Assembly: GCF_006874645.1 (NCBI RefSeq)
Contig: NZ_CP030082.1
Span: 3,410,001 to 3,474,000, forward strand
Source: Bdellovibrio sp. ZAP7
GTDB lineage: Bacteria; Bdellovibrionota; Bdellovibrionia; Bdellovibrionales; Bdellovibrionaceae
Length of the DNA stretch: 64,000 nucleotides
Direction of reading: 5' to 3'
Of the stretch, positions 34,883-43,292 are shown in pieces. Numbering within the stretch: the stretch's first letter is position 1; each line of letters begins with the position of its first letter. The notes under the pieces are model-generated. The model was not told the origin of the DNA and did no database searches. It saw only the letters and a program-made list of their open reading frames with translations. The translations under genes were made by a program, and so were the position numbers.

Positions 34883-36136
34883 CTATTGAAGTTCCGTTTC
34901 GTTTTCAAAGCTCATCGCAGCAAATGCCGCATTTTTCGCTGCATGCTCCGCTTTATGCTCTGCCATCAACTCACGTTTCGCTTTCGGCATACCCGCCAAT
35001 TTGGAATTGGAGATATCCATCGTTGCGTTTTCTTCCTTGTGCGTGCTGTTCAATTGACCGCAAGCTGCAAAGATATCGCGTCCCATAGAACGGCGAAGAA
35101 GAACGTGGCAACCCAAACGGTTCAATTCCGTGTGGAAAGCTTCGATAGTCGCATCCGAAGGACGCTCGTAGGGAGCACCTGGATGTTCATTGAATGGAAT
35201 AATATTGATTTTGCATGGCACACCACGAGTCAGCTTCGCGACCTGACGAGCGTTCTCGATGGAGTCCGTAACGCCTTTTAGCATCACATACTCGAAAGTG
35301 ACCTTGTCGCCTGTCTTGTCAGTGTACTGCTTACAAGCATCCAACAACATTGTCGTGTTCCATTTTTTATTGATCGGCATCACTTGGGTGCGGATTTCAT
35401 CTGTCGGCGCATTCAAGCTTACCGCCAAACGAACTTTCGCATCAGCGATACGCCACATTTCTGGAACGATACCCGAAGTGGATACTGTGATTTTTTTACG
35501 GGACAAGTTAATACCCCATGGAGAATGGATCACGTCGATCGTTTTGAAAACTGCTTCTGGGTTATCAAGTGGCTCGCCCATACCCATGAACACGATATTG
35601 GTGATGCGTTGACCTTCAGATAAAGAGTCATGAACTTGCATGAACTGACCAACGATGTCTTCAGTACGAAGTCTGCGTTTCAATTTTTGCTTGCCCGTGA
35701 AACAGAATTTGCAACCGATGTTGCAACCCACTTCAGAAGAAATACAAAGAGTCAGACGACCTTCAGAAGGAATCACCACGGACTCCACACTTTGGTTGTC
35801 GCCCATATCAAATAGAAACTTCTGCGTTCCATCGACGGATTTCAAGTGAGTCAAAATTTTAGGAAGTTCGAAAGAAAGAAGCTTTGGAAGTTCCGCGCGG
35901 AAGTCCTTGGACAAATTCGTCATTTGTTCTGGATCTGTCACGCGTTGTTCGTAAACCCATTTAAAGATTTGTTGAGCGCGGAATTGCTCTTTGCCTTTAC
36001 CTTTTAGGTAAGCTTTCAAATCTTCCAAGGTCATGGAATAGAAATTTGCGGCTTTATTTTCTAGGGGTTTTGCGACGTCGTCGTCAGCGTAGTTGATAGG
36101 TGCAAGAGCAGGGCTCAGGCCTTCGTTCAATTCCAT
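34883..36136 (-). CDS. rlmN: 23S rRNA A2503 / tRNA methyltransferase RlmN
   Basis: 417 residues. The radical-SAM motif CNIGCKFCFTG (CxxxCxxC) follows SSEVG. The N-terminal helical domain YLKGKGKEQFRAQQIFKWVYE and the VFMGMGEPLDN motif are typical of RlmN. The methyl-accepting and resolving cysteine region is present near GCHVLLRRSMGRDIFAACGQL. It methylates A2503 in the ribosomal peptidyl transferase centre. The ATG follows AGGAG. N- and C-terminal extensions of about 25 and 45 residues beyond the usual core are charged and probably disordered. Confidence 0.93.
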   Translation of the reverse strand: MELNEGLSPALAPINYADDDVAKPLENKAANFYSMTLEDLKAYLKGKGKEQFRAQQIFKWVYEQRVTDPEQMTNLSKDFRAELPKLLSFELPKILTHLKSVDGTQKFLFDMGDNQSVESVVIPSEGRLTLCISSEVGCNIGCKFCFTGKQKLKRRLRTEDIVGQFMQVHDSLSEGQRITNIVFMGMGEPLDNPEAVFKTIDVIHSPWGINLSRKKITVSTSGIVPEMWRIADAKVRLAVSLNAPTDEIRTQVMPINKKWNTTMLLDACKQYTDKTGDKVTFEYVMLKGVTDSIENARQVAKLTRGVPCKINIIPFNEHPGAPYERPSDATIEAFHTELNRLGCHVLLRRSMGRDIFAACGQLNSTHKEENATMDISNSKLAGMPKAKRELMAEHKAEHAAKNAAFAAMSFENETELQ

Positions 36137-36283
36137 CTCAGGGCTCCTCGGCTTATTACAGCCATGCTTGTTACAGCTGGGACTTTTGTGGTCCCGTTAA
36201 GTTAAGGATATGTGTGCGAGGTATGTAGCATAGGAGCCCCTGAACGCCTAGCAATTCCTATAATTTCAGCGGTTTAGCCAATA

Positions 36284-36310
36284 AAAAAGGCCCTTAAAAA
36301 GAGCCTTTCT
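36284..36310 (-). terminator. terminator of the 36345-36839 gene
   Basis: On the minus strand AAAGGCTC, an A/T loop and GGCCTTTTTT form a stem with a T-run about 35 bases after the stop codon. Confidence 0.75.
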
Positions 36311-36344
36311 TGCAAAAAATGCTTATTTGACTAGAGCTTGGCGG

Positions 36345-36839
36345 TTATTCCGCGACCTTAACCAGATCGGCCTCATAGTAGCAGGCCTTTCTGAGCACCC
36401 CTGAACGAAGTGTTTCATCATCTAAGGCCACCACCACACCGCGATCGGTACGATATAAACGAATGCGCACACCCTGCTTGTTTCCAACAGACCACGTGCC
36501 ACGAACGTTTGCGGCCCAGCCTTCTCCACCCGAAGTGACGGCAAATGACCCCGCCGTGTCGCGGTCATTGCGTGTCTCGTAATTCATCACAGAATGTCGG
36601 TTTGATTTATAGGCATTAACAAAATCAACTCGGTGAGATTCAAACTTAGCGTCACCAACTTTCACACTGACACTTTTAAGACTTCCAAAGCCGTACTGAA
36701 TACAATAATTGTTATTGAACTCTTTTACGCGAGGTTCCCCCTCGATCACATAATTTCCAATAAATTGGTCGAAAGGGTCCGAAGTTTCAGCGAAGGCTTG
36801 AATAGAGAAAAGTAAAATCAACGATGCGATGAACTTCAT
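36345..36839 (-). CDS. secreted protein of unknown function
   Basis: 164 residues with a signal peptide ending at IQAFAE and an ATG preceded by AGGAGAT. The mature protein is strand-rich, with DQFIGNYVIEGEPRV at the start and two cysteines (in NNYCIQYG and RKACYYE) that could form a disulphide. This suggests a small lipocalin-like or beta-barrel fold, but I recognise no family. It is a single-gene unit with its own terminator. Confidence 0.7.
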   Translation of the reverse strand: MKFIASLILLFSIQAFAETSDPFDQFIGNYVIEGEPRVKEFNNNYCIQYGFGSLKSVSVKVGDAKFESHRVDFVNAYKSNRHSVMNYETRNDRDTAGSFAVTSGGEGWAANVRGTWSVGNKQGVRIRLYRTDRGVVVALDDETLRSGVLRKACYYEADLVKVAE

Positions 36840-36872
36840 GTTGTGATCTCCTGATTGATTTCTAAAATCTCA

Positions 36873-37772
36873 TCAGGATCGCAACTCTTGAGCAATCAAA
36901 AAGGGAATGCCTAATAGCTTTTTCGTATCGCCATAATCCCAAGCTGTTGAAATCATTGCCGCAGCAAAGGTCCACGCCTTCATTCTTTGCAAATCGAAGT
37001 TGATCTGCTCATTGAGAATCGCCATACGACGCTCCAGTGTTTTTCTTAAAGGTCGATGGACGGGATAAGCATCCAGAGGATTGTACATCATCACGGCCAT
37101 TTCAAATGTCGGATCACCGACATAGCCGTGGGGATCAATGACTTTCCAGGAATACTTATGTTGCAAAATATTGTCGTGATGAAGATCCCCATGAAGCAGG
37201 CGATCCTGACTGCGATCCAAGGTCAGCTCTGCAATAATACGGCGAGCTTTATCTATCATGCGATCATCGACGGCCCCCTTTAACACATCCAGGTCTTTTG
37301 CAAGATCCGCGATATGTTTGAAGGCCCCACTGGTGACCGTGCGGGAGTTTAGCTCTCTGATGAGATTGGCGATGATGACGGTCTGTTCGTCGTCACTCAA
37401 GTGTTTAGAATGCTTTAACGTCGTACCAGGCACCAGACGCTCCAGCAACGTGGCACCCAAGGCCTTATCAGACTCTATAACTTGAGCTGCGACTCCGTTG
37501 AAATGGCGCAGCCATTGGCGCTCGCGATCTAGGGATTCAATATCACAACCGGTTTTTACCACGACTTCCAAACCATCAGATTTACGTTTTGAAGCGCCCA
37601 CGAAGTGGAATGACAAATTGTCGATGGGTTTAATTGGTTCCAGATTCCAAAGCTGTTGAATTTTAAGGATGTGAGAATCAAATTGCGAAAGCCAGGCTTC
37701 GCCCGGGGCCTTCCAGGTGGTCACAATATTTTTATAGAGATTTGAATCACGAGAGATCAAAAAGCCTCCCAT
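36873..37772 (-). CDS. APH-fold phosphotransferase (streptomycin 6-kinase-like)
   Basis: 299 residues. The catalytic loop is LLHGDLHHDNIL and the metal-binding aspartate follows in KVIDPHGYVGDPTFE, as in the aminoglycoside/hydroxyurea kinase group. The N-terminal nucleotide-binding half has VVVKTG. Members inactivate streptomycin-type antibiotics or act on unknown small molecules. In the chromosome of an environmental predator a housekeeping or unknown substrate is as likely as drug resistance, so no resistance phenotype should be inferred. It lies 11 bases after the 37784-38164 gene and may be co-transcribed with it. Confidence 0.78.
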   Translation of the reverse strand: MGGFLISRDSNLYKNIVTTWKAPGEAWLSQFDSHILKIQQLWNLEPIKPIDNLSFHFVGASKRKSDGLEVVVKTGCDIESLDRERQWLRHFNGVAAQVIESDKALGATLLERLVPGTTLKHSKHLSDDEQTVIIANLIRELNSRTVTSGAFKHIADLAKDLDVLKGAVDDRMIDKARRIIAELTLDRSQDRLLHGDLHHDNILQHKYSWKVIDPHGYVGDPTFEMAVMMYNPLDAYPVHRPLRKTLERRMAILNEQINFDLQRMKAWTFAAAMISTAWDYGDTKKLLGIPFLIAQELRS

Positions 37773-37783
37773 CCATCAAAGGC

Positions 37784-38164
37784 TTAGTCTTTAAAAACGT
37801 CGTAGTTTAAATCCAATTGCGGACCCAACCACATAGCCGCTTGAGTATGATCGTAATGATCATCACCCGTCAGTTCATGCACCAGCACCGATAAATCACC
37901 GCGCTCGTGCATTAACCATAGTACCACGTCTGTGAATTTCTCTTTGGGAAAATTAATTTCAAACATTGGAGTCGGATGAGGACCAATTGGTTCAGGAATC
38001 AGCTGCCCGGTGAAAACCACTTGATCCTTGAATGAGACAATCGCTTTATTACGAAGTTCTTCCGCAAACGCGAGTTGGTCTTTCTCAAAGTAAATATGCG
38101 CATCAAACTGTCTCGGAAATCCCTCCGGCAGCAGCTTCGAATTTACCTTGTAAGACTTTTCCAT
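37784..38164 (-). CDS. DOPA 4,5-dioxygenase-like protein
   Basis: 126 residues from the ATG at 38164, supported by AAAGGAAA; an upstream start at 38209 lies within a repeat. The pattern is that of the small extradiol DOPA dioxygenase family: FDAHIYFEKDQ with the first histidine, IGPHPTPMFEINF, WLMHERGDLSVLVHELTGDD and DHTQAAMWLG, with histidines placed to bind iron. Bacterial members have unknown natural substrates among small catechols or related aromatics. Confidence 0.75.
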   Translation of the reverse strand: MEKSYKVNSKLLPEGFPRQFDAHIYFEKDQLAFAEELRNKAIVSFKDQVVFTGQLIPEPIGPHPTPMFEINFPKEKFTDVVLWLMHERGDLSVLVHELTGDDHYDHTQAAMWLGPQLDLNYDVFKD

Positions 38165-38181
38165 CTTATTTTCCTTTGCGG

Positions 38182-38306
38182 AAAAGCGGTCAAAAAGGTT
38201 CAGATGCAAGGCCGAGGTCTATCCCCGCAGCGCCGGCGTGCTACCTGCACGTCGGAGCGAGGAGATAGGCCGACAACGCAGCAGATGGACCTTTTTCACC
38301 GCTTTT
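38182..38306. repeat. 125-bp nested hairpin element after the heptose kinase gene
   Basis: AAAAGCGGT (38182-38190) pairs with ACCGCTTTT (38298-38306); AAAAAGGT pairs with ACCTTTTT next inside; then GGTCTATC with GATAGGCC; and the tip is CGTGC-tacct-GCACG. The right arm includes the stop codon of the minus-strand gene at 38305. A relative is at 43202-43281. Confidence 0.85.
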
Positions 38307-39333
38307 AGTGTACTTCGTTGATGTATTCGATCAATTCCGGGATTTCACATGGGACGCAGCCTACCTTGCCTACCACTACGCCTGCGGCGTTGTTGGCCAG
38401 CATGCAGCTGTGAACCAAGGAAAGACCGGATACCAAGCCAAGCGCTAATGCTGCGATAACTGTGTCACCGGCACCAGTCACGTCGAATACTTTTTGTGCG
38501 TATGTTGGAACTTCAGTGATTTGATCGCCAGAAAATATCGTCATACCGTCTTTTCCGCGAGTCATTACGACTTCTTTAGCACCCGTCACGCGTTGCAAAG
38601 CGCGACCTACTTCTACGACTTTATTTGGATTATCTTTCAAATCATCAAAGCTATAACCTGTCAAAGCCACGGCTTCGTTATAATTCGGTTTGATCAAATC
38701 AATACCTTGATAATGAGTTCCCGGATGATTTGGATTCGGGTCCACCATCAGACGTTTTCCAGCTTTTTTACAAATTGCCGCGACTTTTTCCACGACGTTA
38801 CGAGAAACCACACCTTTCGCATAGTCTTCGATGATCACACCATCAGCTTCGCCGACATGTTTTTCAACCATCGCCAAAAGCTTTTGCTCTGTCTCTTCAG
38901 AAAGATATTTCTTCATTTCATAGTCGACACGAACAAGGTGATGGTGCCCCGTCATGATACGAGTCTTACGTGTTGTTGGACGATGTTTATCTACGATCAT
39001 GTAATGCCAGCTTACGCCGTTCTTTTCGCTTAATTCTTTCAGCAAACTTGCGCCCATATCGTGACCAACAACAGAAACCATCATCGGAATGCCACCAAGG
39101 CTTGCGACGTTTTGTGCAACGTTGGCAGCAAGGCCCAAGCGTTTGTCTTCGCCGTCAACTTCAAGAACTGGGACTGGAGCTTCGGGGCTGATACGACGAA
39201 CTTGTCCCATGACGTACTCATCCAAACCCACGTCCCCGATAATGAGGATTTTTTTACCCTTCAAAGCAGGGATCTGCTTAATCAGAAGGTCTTTTTCTTG
39301 TGGGCCTAATGTAGCTTGAACAGGTGCTGTCAT
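38305..39333 (-). CDS. rfaE1: heptose-7-phosphate kinase-like PfkB protein (RfaE domain I)
   Basis: 342 residues from the ATG at 39333 (GGAG upstream). It closely follows the kinase half of E. coli HldE: IIGDVGLDEYVMGQV, RRISPEAPVPVLEV, AANVAQNVASLGG and DVTGAGDTVIAALALGL. It would make heptose 1,7-bisphosphate for LPS inner core. The nucleotidyltransferase half of HldE is absent, so a separate RfaE2/HldC would be needed. The usual GGAANVA motif reads GLAANVA here, a change near the sugar site that may affect specificity. Confidence 0.82.
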   Translation of the reverse strand: MTAPVQATLGPQEKDLLIKQIPALKGKKILIIGDVGLDEYVMGQVRRISPEAPVPVLEVDGEDKRLGLAANVAQNVASLGGIPMMVSVVGHDMGASLLKELSEKNGVSWHYMIVDKHRPTTRKTRIMTGHHHLVRVDYEMKKYLSEETEQKLLAMVEKHVGEADGVIIEDYAKGVVSRNVVEKVAAICKKAGKRLMVDPNPNHPGTHYQGIDLIKPNYNEAVALTGYSFDDLKDNPNKVVEVGRALQRVTGAKEVVMTRGKDGMTIFSGDQITEVPTYAQKVFDVTGAGDTVIAALALGLVSGLSLVHSCMLANNAAGVVVGKVGCVPCEIPELIEYINEVH

Positions 39334-39437
39334 TTTTTCACTCCAAAAGCCATTTTTAACGGATTGCTCCCCCGCTGTCATCCCTTTCTACCTCGGCTAT
39401 TGGCAGCAAAACAGCCTTTGTGTTAAAAAGGCGCTCT

Positions 39438-40349
39438 ATGTTCAAACCCAAAGGCAAATCTCAGGGCGCTCGCGGCCCGGCTTTCAAAAACAATTCCCGT
39501 GGTGGCAAGCCCGGCTCTCGCAATGGCGACGAGCGCAAAGCCGCGTCGAATCTGATTTACGAGCAAAATTACATCAGCCCACGGGAAAAAGAAGAGATCC
39601 TGAAATACTTGAGCACGCTTTATCCGATCTGGGAGATGCGTTACTCGAAAAACAATCCTCCCCCTGAAAACCAAAAGCAAAGACCCCTTTTGCGCCCGGT
39701 TTATTGGTTGGGGAACTGGCAATTTGCCTGCTTGAATTACTATCATCCACCTAAAGGAATCTATAACCGTTGTGTCTCGGCAGAGCGCTATCCTCCGGTT
39801 TTGGAATACCTGGTGAGCAAAATTGAAAGCTTAGTGAAAGAGAAATTCGATCCTCGCGATATTCCGCGTGGTTGGACTTTGAACACGTGTTTGATCAATT
39901 ATTATGGAAATCAAGTTCAAGAAGACGGCAAAAAAATCGACTGCGCCCGCGTGGGAGAACACAAGGATTTCGAACCAGGCCCGGTGGCTTCCATTTCATT
40001 TGGCGAGCGCGCACTGTTTCAATTTGTTTCCAGCAAAGGCACTGAATCCAAATCAGACGTCGTCTTGCAACAATGGCTCGATGACCGTTCTTTGCAAATC
40101 TTTGGTGGCGAGAAATTTAAGAAGCAACTTTTCCACCGCGTCCAACGCGTGGAAGATAAAGCCGATCAAATTTTTCCACTGAACGACATCACGAATTTTG
40201 AAACTCGCAGAATCAATTTCACATTCCGCTATGTTCCTGACGAGCACATCGTGCCTTTCAGAAAACTCTCTGAAGAGGCCCAAGACGATGTTCGCCAGTA
40301 TATGGAAAAACTCGCGGAAAAATCGCCTTTCTTTAAGTCCCAACTCTAA
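39438..40349 (+). CDS. AlkB-like 2-oxoglutarate/Fe(II) oxygenase
   Basis: 303 residues from the ATG at 39438, following AAAAAGG; a GTG at 39420 is the alternative. A basic Gly/Lys/Arg-rich tail (residues 1-40) precedes the catalytic domain. The iron site is the HxD in GEHKDFE and a distal histidine in QLFHRVQRV, with the 2-oxoglutarate arginines in RRINFTFR. INYYGNQ before the HxD is typical of AlkB. Family members remove alkyl groups from nucleic acids or proteins; the basic tail could help nucleic acid binding. It is larger than E. coli AlkB (216 residues). Confidence 0.82.
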   Translation: MFKPKGKSQGARGPAFKNNSRGGKPGSRNGDERKAASNLIYEQNYISPREKEEILKYLSTLYPIWEMRYSKNNPPPENQKQRPLLRPVYWLGNWQFACLNYYHPPKGIYNRCVSAERYPPVLEYLVSKIESLVKEKFDPRDIPRGWTLNTCLINYYGNQVQEDGKKIDCARVGEHKDFEPGPVASISFGERALFQFVSSKGTESKSDVVLQQWLDDRSLQIFGGEKFKKQLFHRVQRVEDKADQIFPLNDITNFETRRINFTFRYVPDEHIVPFRKLSEEAQDDVRQYMEKLAEKSPFFKSQL

Positions 40350-40423
40350 AAGGTACGGACACACTTTCTCCCGACCGGTCACTTCAGGTGTACTTCATGG
40401 GACAAAGTGTGTCCGTACCTTTT
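40348..40423 (+). terminator. 20-bp perfect inverted repeat at the AlkB-like gene end
   Basis: AAAAGGTACGGACACACTTT (40348-40367) and its exact complement (40404-40423) form a 20-base stem, with TCCC/GGGA pairing further inside. It begins within the stop codon. It belongs to the GGTACGG repeat family and could act as terminator or 3' stabiliser. Confidence 0.8.
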
Positions 40424-40468
40424 CGGCACAATACTTGATTAGTTAGATTCTTGTGGATGGAGAGTGCC

Positions 40469-41377
40469 ATGAGATTCAACCTATTGAAGCAACTGACTAG
40501 TATTTTGACAGTGAACCCGCCAAGGGCGTCACTCTCCGTTTTAATCGCTCTTCTGAGCTTTTCAAGCCTTCAGGCTTCGGCAATTACTGGCGGCAGTTCT
40601 GTTAAGCCCAATACCTCTGTGGCTTTACGCACGGTGGGTATTTTCAATGTGAAAACAGCCAACGCCTGCTCGGGAACTTTGATTGCAAAAGACGTGGTTT
40701 TGACTGCGGGCCACTGCGTGATCTCTAAAAAAGAAAATCTGATTGTTATTTTCGATACTCATTTCCCGAATAAAGTCGGTGAAACAGATAAAATCGACCC
40801 TCGAAATATTCGCACGATCAGAGCTATGGCTTTTCACGATGATTTCAAAAATCTTGATGAAGCTGGCAGTGACTATGGAGATATCGGCATTATCAAACTG
40901 ACGTCCCCCGCTCCTGAAAATTACCTTATCACTCCCCTTCTGAAAGACGTATCGAATATCCGTCCTTCCGACACCGTGACTTTGGCGGGATTTGGTTATT
41001 CTTCAGAAAAAACCATTGTTACAGATCGCAATTATCCGGGTGTCGACGCAGCTGTCAGCGAGGGCCGAGGTTATTGCAATAACTATAAAACAAAGTGCTA
41101 TGTCACCGAAGTTAACGGTGATGGCGAGCTTCGCGAAGTACAAGTCACAATCGAAACTTTGCGCGACAAAGATATGGTCCTTAACGAAAGCAACCAAAAA
41201 GCCACATGCAGTGGTGACTCTGGCGGTCCGGCATTTGTCGAGATTAATGGCAAAACTCTGCTTGCAGGGGTAACAAGCCGTACGCTGACTGACAATGACT
41301 GTGGTTCTGCTCAAGGTGTGAAGACTTTGGTTCCCCACTATTTCACTTGGATCAAACAAATGATCCAAGCTATGTAA
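40469..41377 (+). CDS. secreted trypsin-like serine protease (S1)
   Basis: 302 residues from the ATG at 40469 (GGAGAG upstream). The signal peptide, ending near LQASA, has a long N-region. The mature start ITGGSSV resembles the activated end of trypsins (IVGG). The triad is His in LTAGHCV, Asp in DYGDIGIIKL and Ser in CSGDSGGPAF, with cysteines around each for disulphides. It should hydrolyse proteins in the periplasm or outside, and in a predator prey proteins are likely substrates. It ends in an eight-base overlap with the convergent GMC gene. Confidence 0.92.
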   Translation: MRFNLLKQLTSILTVNPPRASLSVLIALLSFSSLQASAITGGSSVKPNTSVALRTVGIFNVKTANACSGTLIAKDVVLTAGHCVISKKENLIVIFDTHFPNKVGETDKIDPRNIRTIRAMAFHDDFKNLDEAGSDYGDIGIIKLTSPAPENYLITPLLKDVSNIRPSDTVTLAGFGYSSEKTIVTDRNYPGVDAAVSEGRGYCNNYKTKCYVTEVNGDGELREVQVTIETLRDKDMVLNESNQKATCSGDSGGPAFVEINGKTLLAGVTSRTLTDNDCGSAQGVKTLVPHYFTWIKQMIQAM

Positions 41378-43109
41378 TCTGCATTCTTTCAATCGCTCGC
41401 TCGGACAAGGCTGATATCGTTAACAACGGATTCACCCCGAGCGCCGTCGGCACAATCGATCCGTCTAAAACATAAAGTCCCGCATGCAAACTGCCGTCTG
41501 CTTGATAAACTTGCCCCAAATGATTAACGACACCGTTATTCACCGAGTCCGCCATAACACATCCACCTAAAGGATGAACCGTCACCAGGTTTTTCCCGTT
41601 GATAATTAAAGTTCTGGGATTCATCACGAAATTTCCGCCAAGGGCTCGGGACTGCGCTTTCATCGCGCGATCAATCGTCGGATAAATGGGATCATATTTT
41701 ACTTCGGGCCAGCGAACGCGGATACGTCCTTTGCGATCCAGTTGTAGTTTTCCATCGGCTCGATCATGTCCCATACCCAAGTAAACCATCGAGTAATTCA
41801 AAGCCCCTTTTTCAATGTCTTTGGAAAGTGTTATGTCGCGACCGACTCGCAAATAGCGAGCTGCAGAGATACGAAACTTTGCAACGCCCATGGCAAGCCT
41901 CAAAGGAATTGTGAATGCACCAGGAAAAGTTCCCTCTTCGATAATAAAGCGATCGAACAGATTTTTTTTGTTACGATAGTCTGCTATCGAATAAATAACC
42001 GCACCCGGCTTCATATCCACGCGAATCCGACTGGCCGAGGAGAATCCAATCGCATTCGTGCGAAAGGCGGTATTAAAGGAAAGACCCAACACATCACCAT
42101 TCCCGGAAAATCTTCGCCCCAACTTTTCTGACAGACTTAATCCGCGCGCTTGAGAGTTTAGTAGTAGCTTGGTGCTACCCATAGTTCCCGCAGACACGAT
42201 CACTTGATTCGCTAAAACAGATTTGCGACTCTTTTCACCGCTCTCTGAAACATACAGACAATGAATTCGATATCCGGCAGTTAGCTTCTCAATCCACAAA
42301 ACTTCGATTTGTGTGAAGACTTCAGCACCCTGATTTTTCGCAAGCGGCAGATAGTTCATATTCAAAGTGTTTTTTGCTCCGGTATTACAACCGGAACAAC
42401 AGTTTCCACACTCAATGCATTTTGGCTGAGTCACTCCAGATTGTTGTGCCTGTTGGCCATACAGATTCACTGCAACCGGCGGGAACTTCAAATCCACACC
42501 GAGTTCATGAGACGCATATTCATGGGCTCGCACTTTTGCGCTATTCATCCGCCGAGGATCATAAGCCTGGCCTTGCAGCATACTTTTCACTCGAGAATAG
42601 TACTTTTCAAACTGCCCTGAATGAACTTCTTCTACCAAAGCTTGCGGCCATTCGGGCGAGCGAACTGTTTCGCGATCGGGACGAACCAAAGCCCCGGCAT
42701 TGATCAAAGAAGTTCCGCCCAAACCATTCCCATTTAAAACATCCATCTCGTGATTCGCGTGAACTTCAAACAACCCAAATGGATTTTTCTTACAGCGAAT
42801 ATCGTTACGAACGTCTTCAAAATTTTCAGAAAAACTTCCGGGCGGCCTCTCAGGTCCTCGCTCTAAAATCGCCACACGACAACGCCCCGCCAATCGCGCA
42901 GCAGACACAGATCCACCATATCCAGAACCAATGACGACAACATCATACCGCTCCCGCAAATCCGAAATAGGATTCGCCAGAGGCGTGTATTTAATTTTCA
43001 GAGGAACAACTTTAACCTGCGGCTCCGCCAAGGCTGTGCGCGTACCAATCACCCCTAACAGCCCACCGATAAAACCAGTTTTTAGAAAAGATCGACGAGA
43101 AATCCCCAT
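41370..43109 (-). CDS. Tat-exported GMC oxidoreductase, cholesterol oxidase-like
   Basis: 579 residues from the ATG at 43109; a TTG at 43127 is also possible, and neither has a good ribosome site. The N-terminus has a twin-arginine signal, SRRSFLKTGFIGG. FAD binding is shown by VVVIGSGYGGSVSAARLAG and the C-terminal catalytic end by TVHPLGGCVMAD and NPLLTISALSERA. A cysteine-rich segment, CIECGNCCSGCNTGAKNTL, is typical of the cholesterol-oxidase-like GMC group and might hold a metal or cluster. It oxidises an alcohol, perhaps a sterol-like or lipid substrate, in the periplasm. Confidence 0.85.
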   Translation of the reverse strand: MGISRRSFLKTGFIGGLLGVIGTRTALAEPQVKVVPLKIKYTPLANPISDLRERYDVVVIGSGYGGSVSAARLAGRCRVAILERGPERPPGSFSENFEDVRNDIRCKKNPFGLFEVHANHEMDVLNGNGLGGTSLINAGALVRPDRETVRSPEWPQALVEEVHSGQFEKYYSRVKSMLQGQAYDPRRMNSAKVRAHEYASHELGVDLKFPPVAVNLYGQQAQQSGVTQPKCIECGNCCSGCNTGAKNTLNMNYLPLAKNQGAEVFTQIEVLWIEKLTAGYRIHCLYVSESGEKSRKSVLANQVIVSAGTMGSTKLLLNSQARGLSLSEKLGRRFSGNGDVLGLSFNTAFRTNAIGFSSASRIRVDMKPGAVIYSIADYRNKKNLFDRFIIEEGTFPGAFTIPLRLAMGVAKFRISAARYLRVGRDITLSKDIEKGALNYSMVYLGMGHDRADGKLQLDRKGRIRVRWPEVKYDPIYPTIDRAMKAQSRALGGNFVMNPRTLIINGKNLVTVHPLGGCVMADSVNNGVVNHLGQVYQADGSLHAGLYVLDGSIVPTALGVNPLLTISALSERAIERMQIT

Positions 43110-43201
43110 CCACAAAGGAAACAGCAAAAATTAACGAAAAGAAATCTCCCCCAAAAGACAATGCAGAAAGACATCCGAGCAAAACTAGCAGAGGCGCAGG
43201 A

Positions 43202-43281
43202 TTTTCCCTTTTAACAAGGCGCAAGAAGGAAGGCGTACTCCTCGTACGCCGACGCCGCAGCAACGCAGGTAAAAGGGAAAA
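43202..43281. repeat. 80-bp nested hairpin element after the alpha/beta hydrolase gene
   Basis: TTTTCCCTTTTA (43202-43213) pairs perfectly with TAAAAGGGAAAA (43270-43281), enclosing GGCGTAC-tcctc-GTACGCC (43232-43250). It starts 11 bases after the minus-strand stop at 43293. Plan and the shared AACGCAG word relate it to 38182-38306. Confidence 0.85.
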
Positions 43282-43292
43282 GACAAGCCCCT

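Noticed and set aside
36873-37772. Aminoglycoside resistance gene
   Set aside because: The fold and HGDLHHDN motif fit the APH group, but nothing shows a drug substrate or mobile context.
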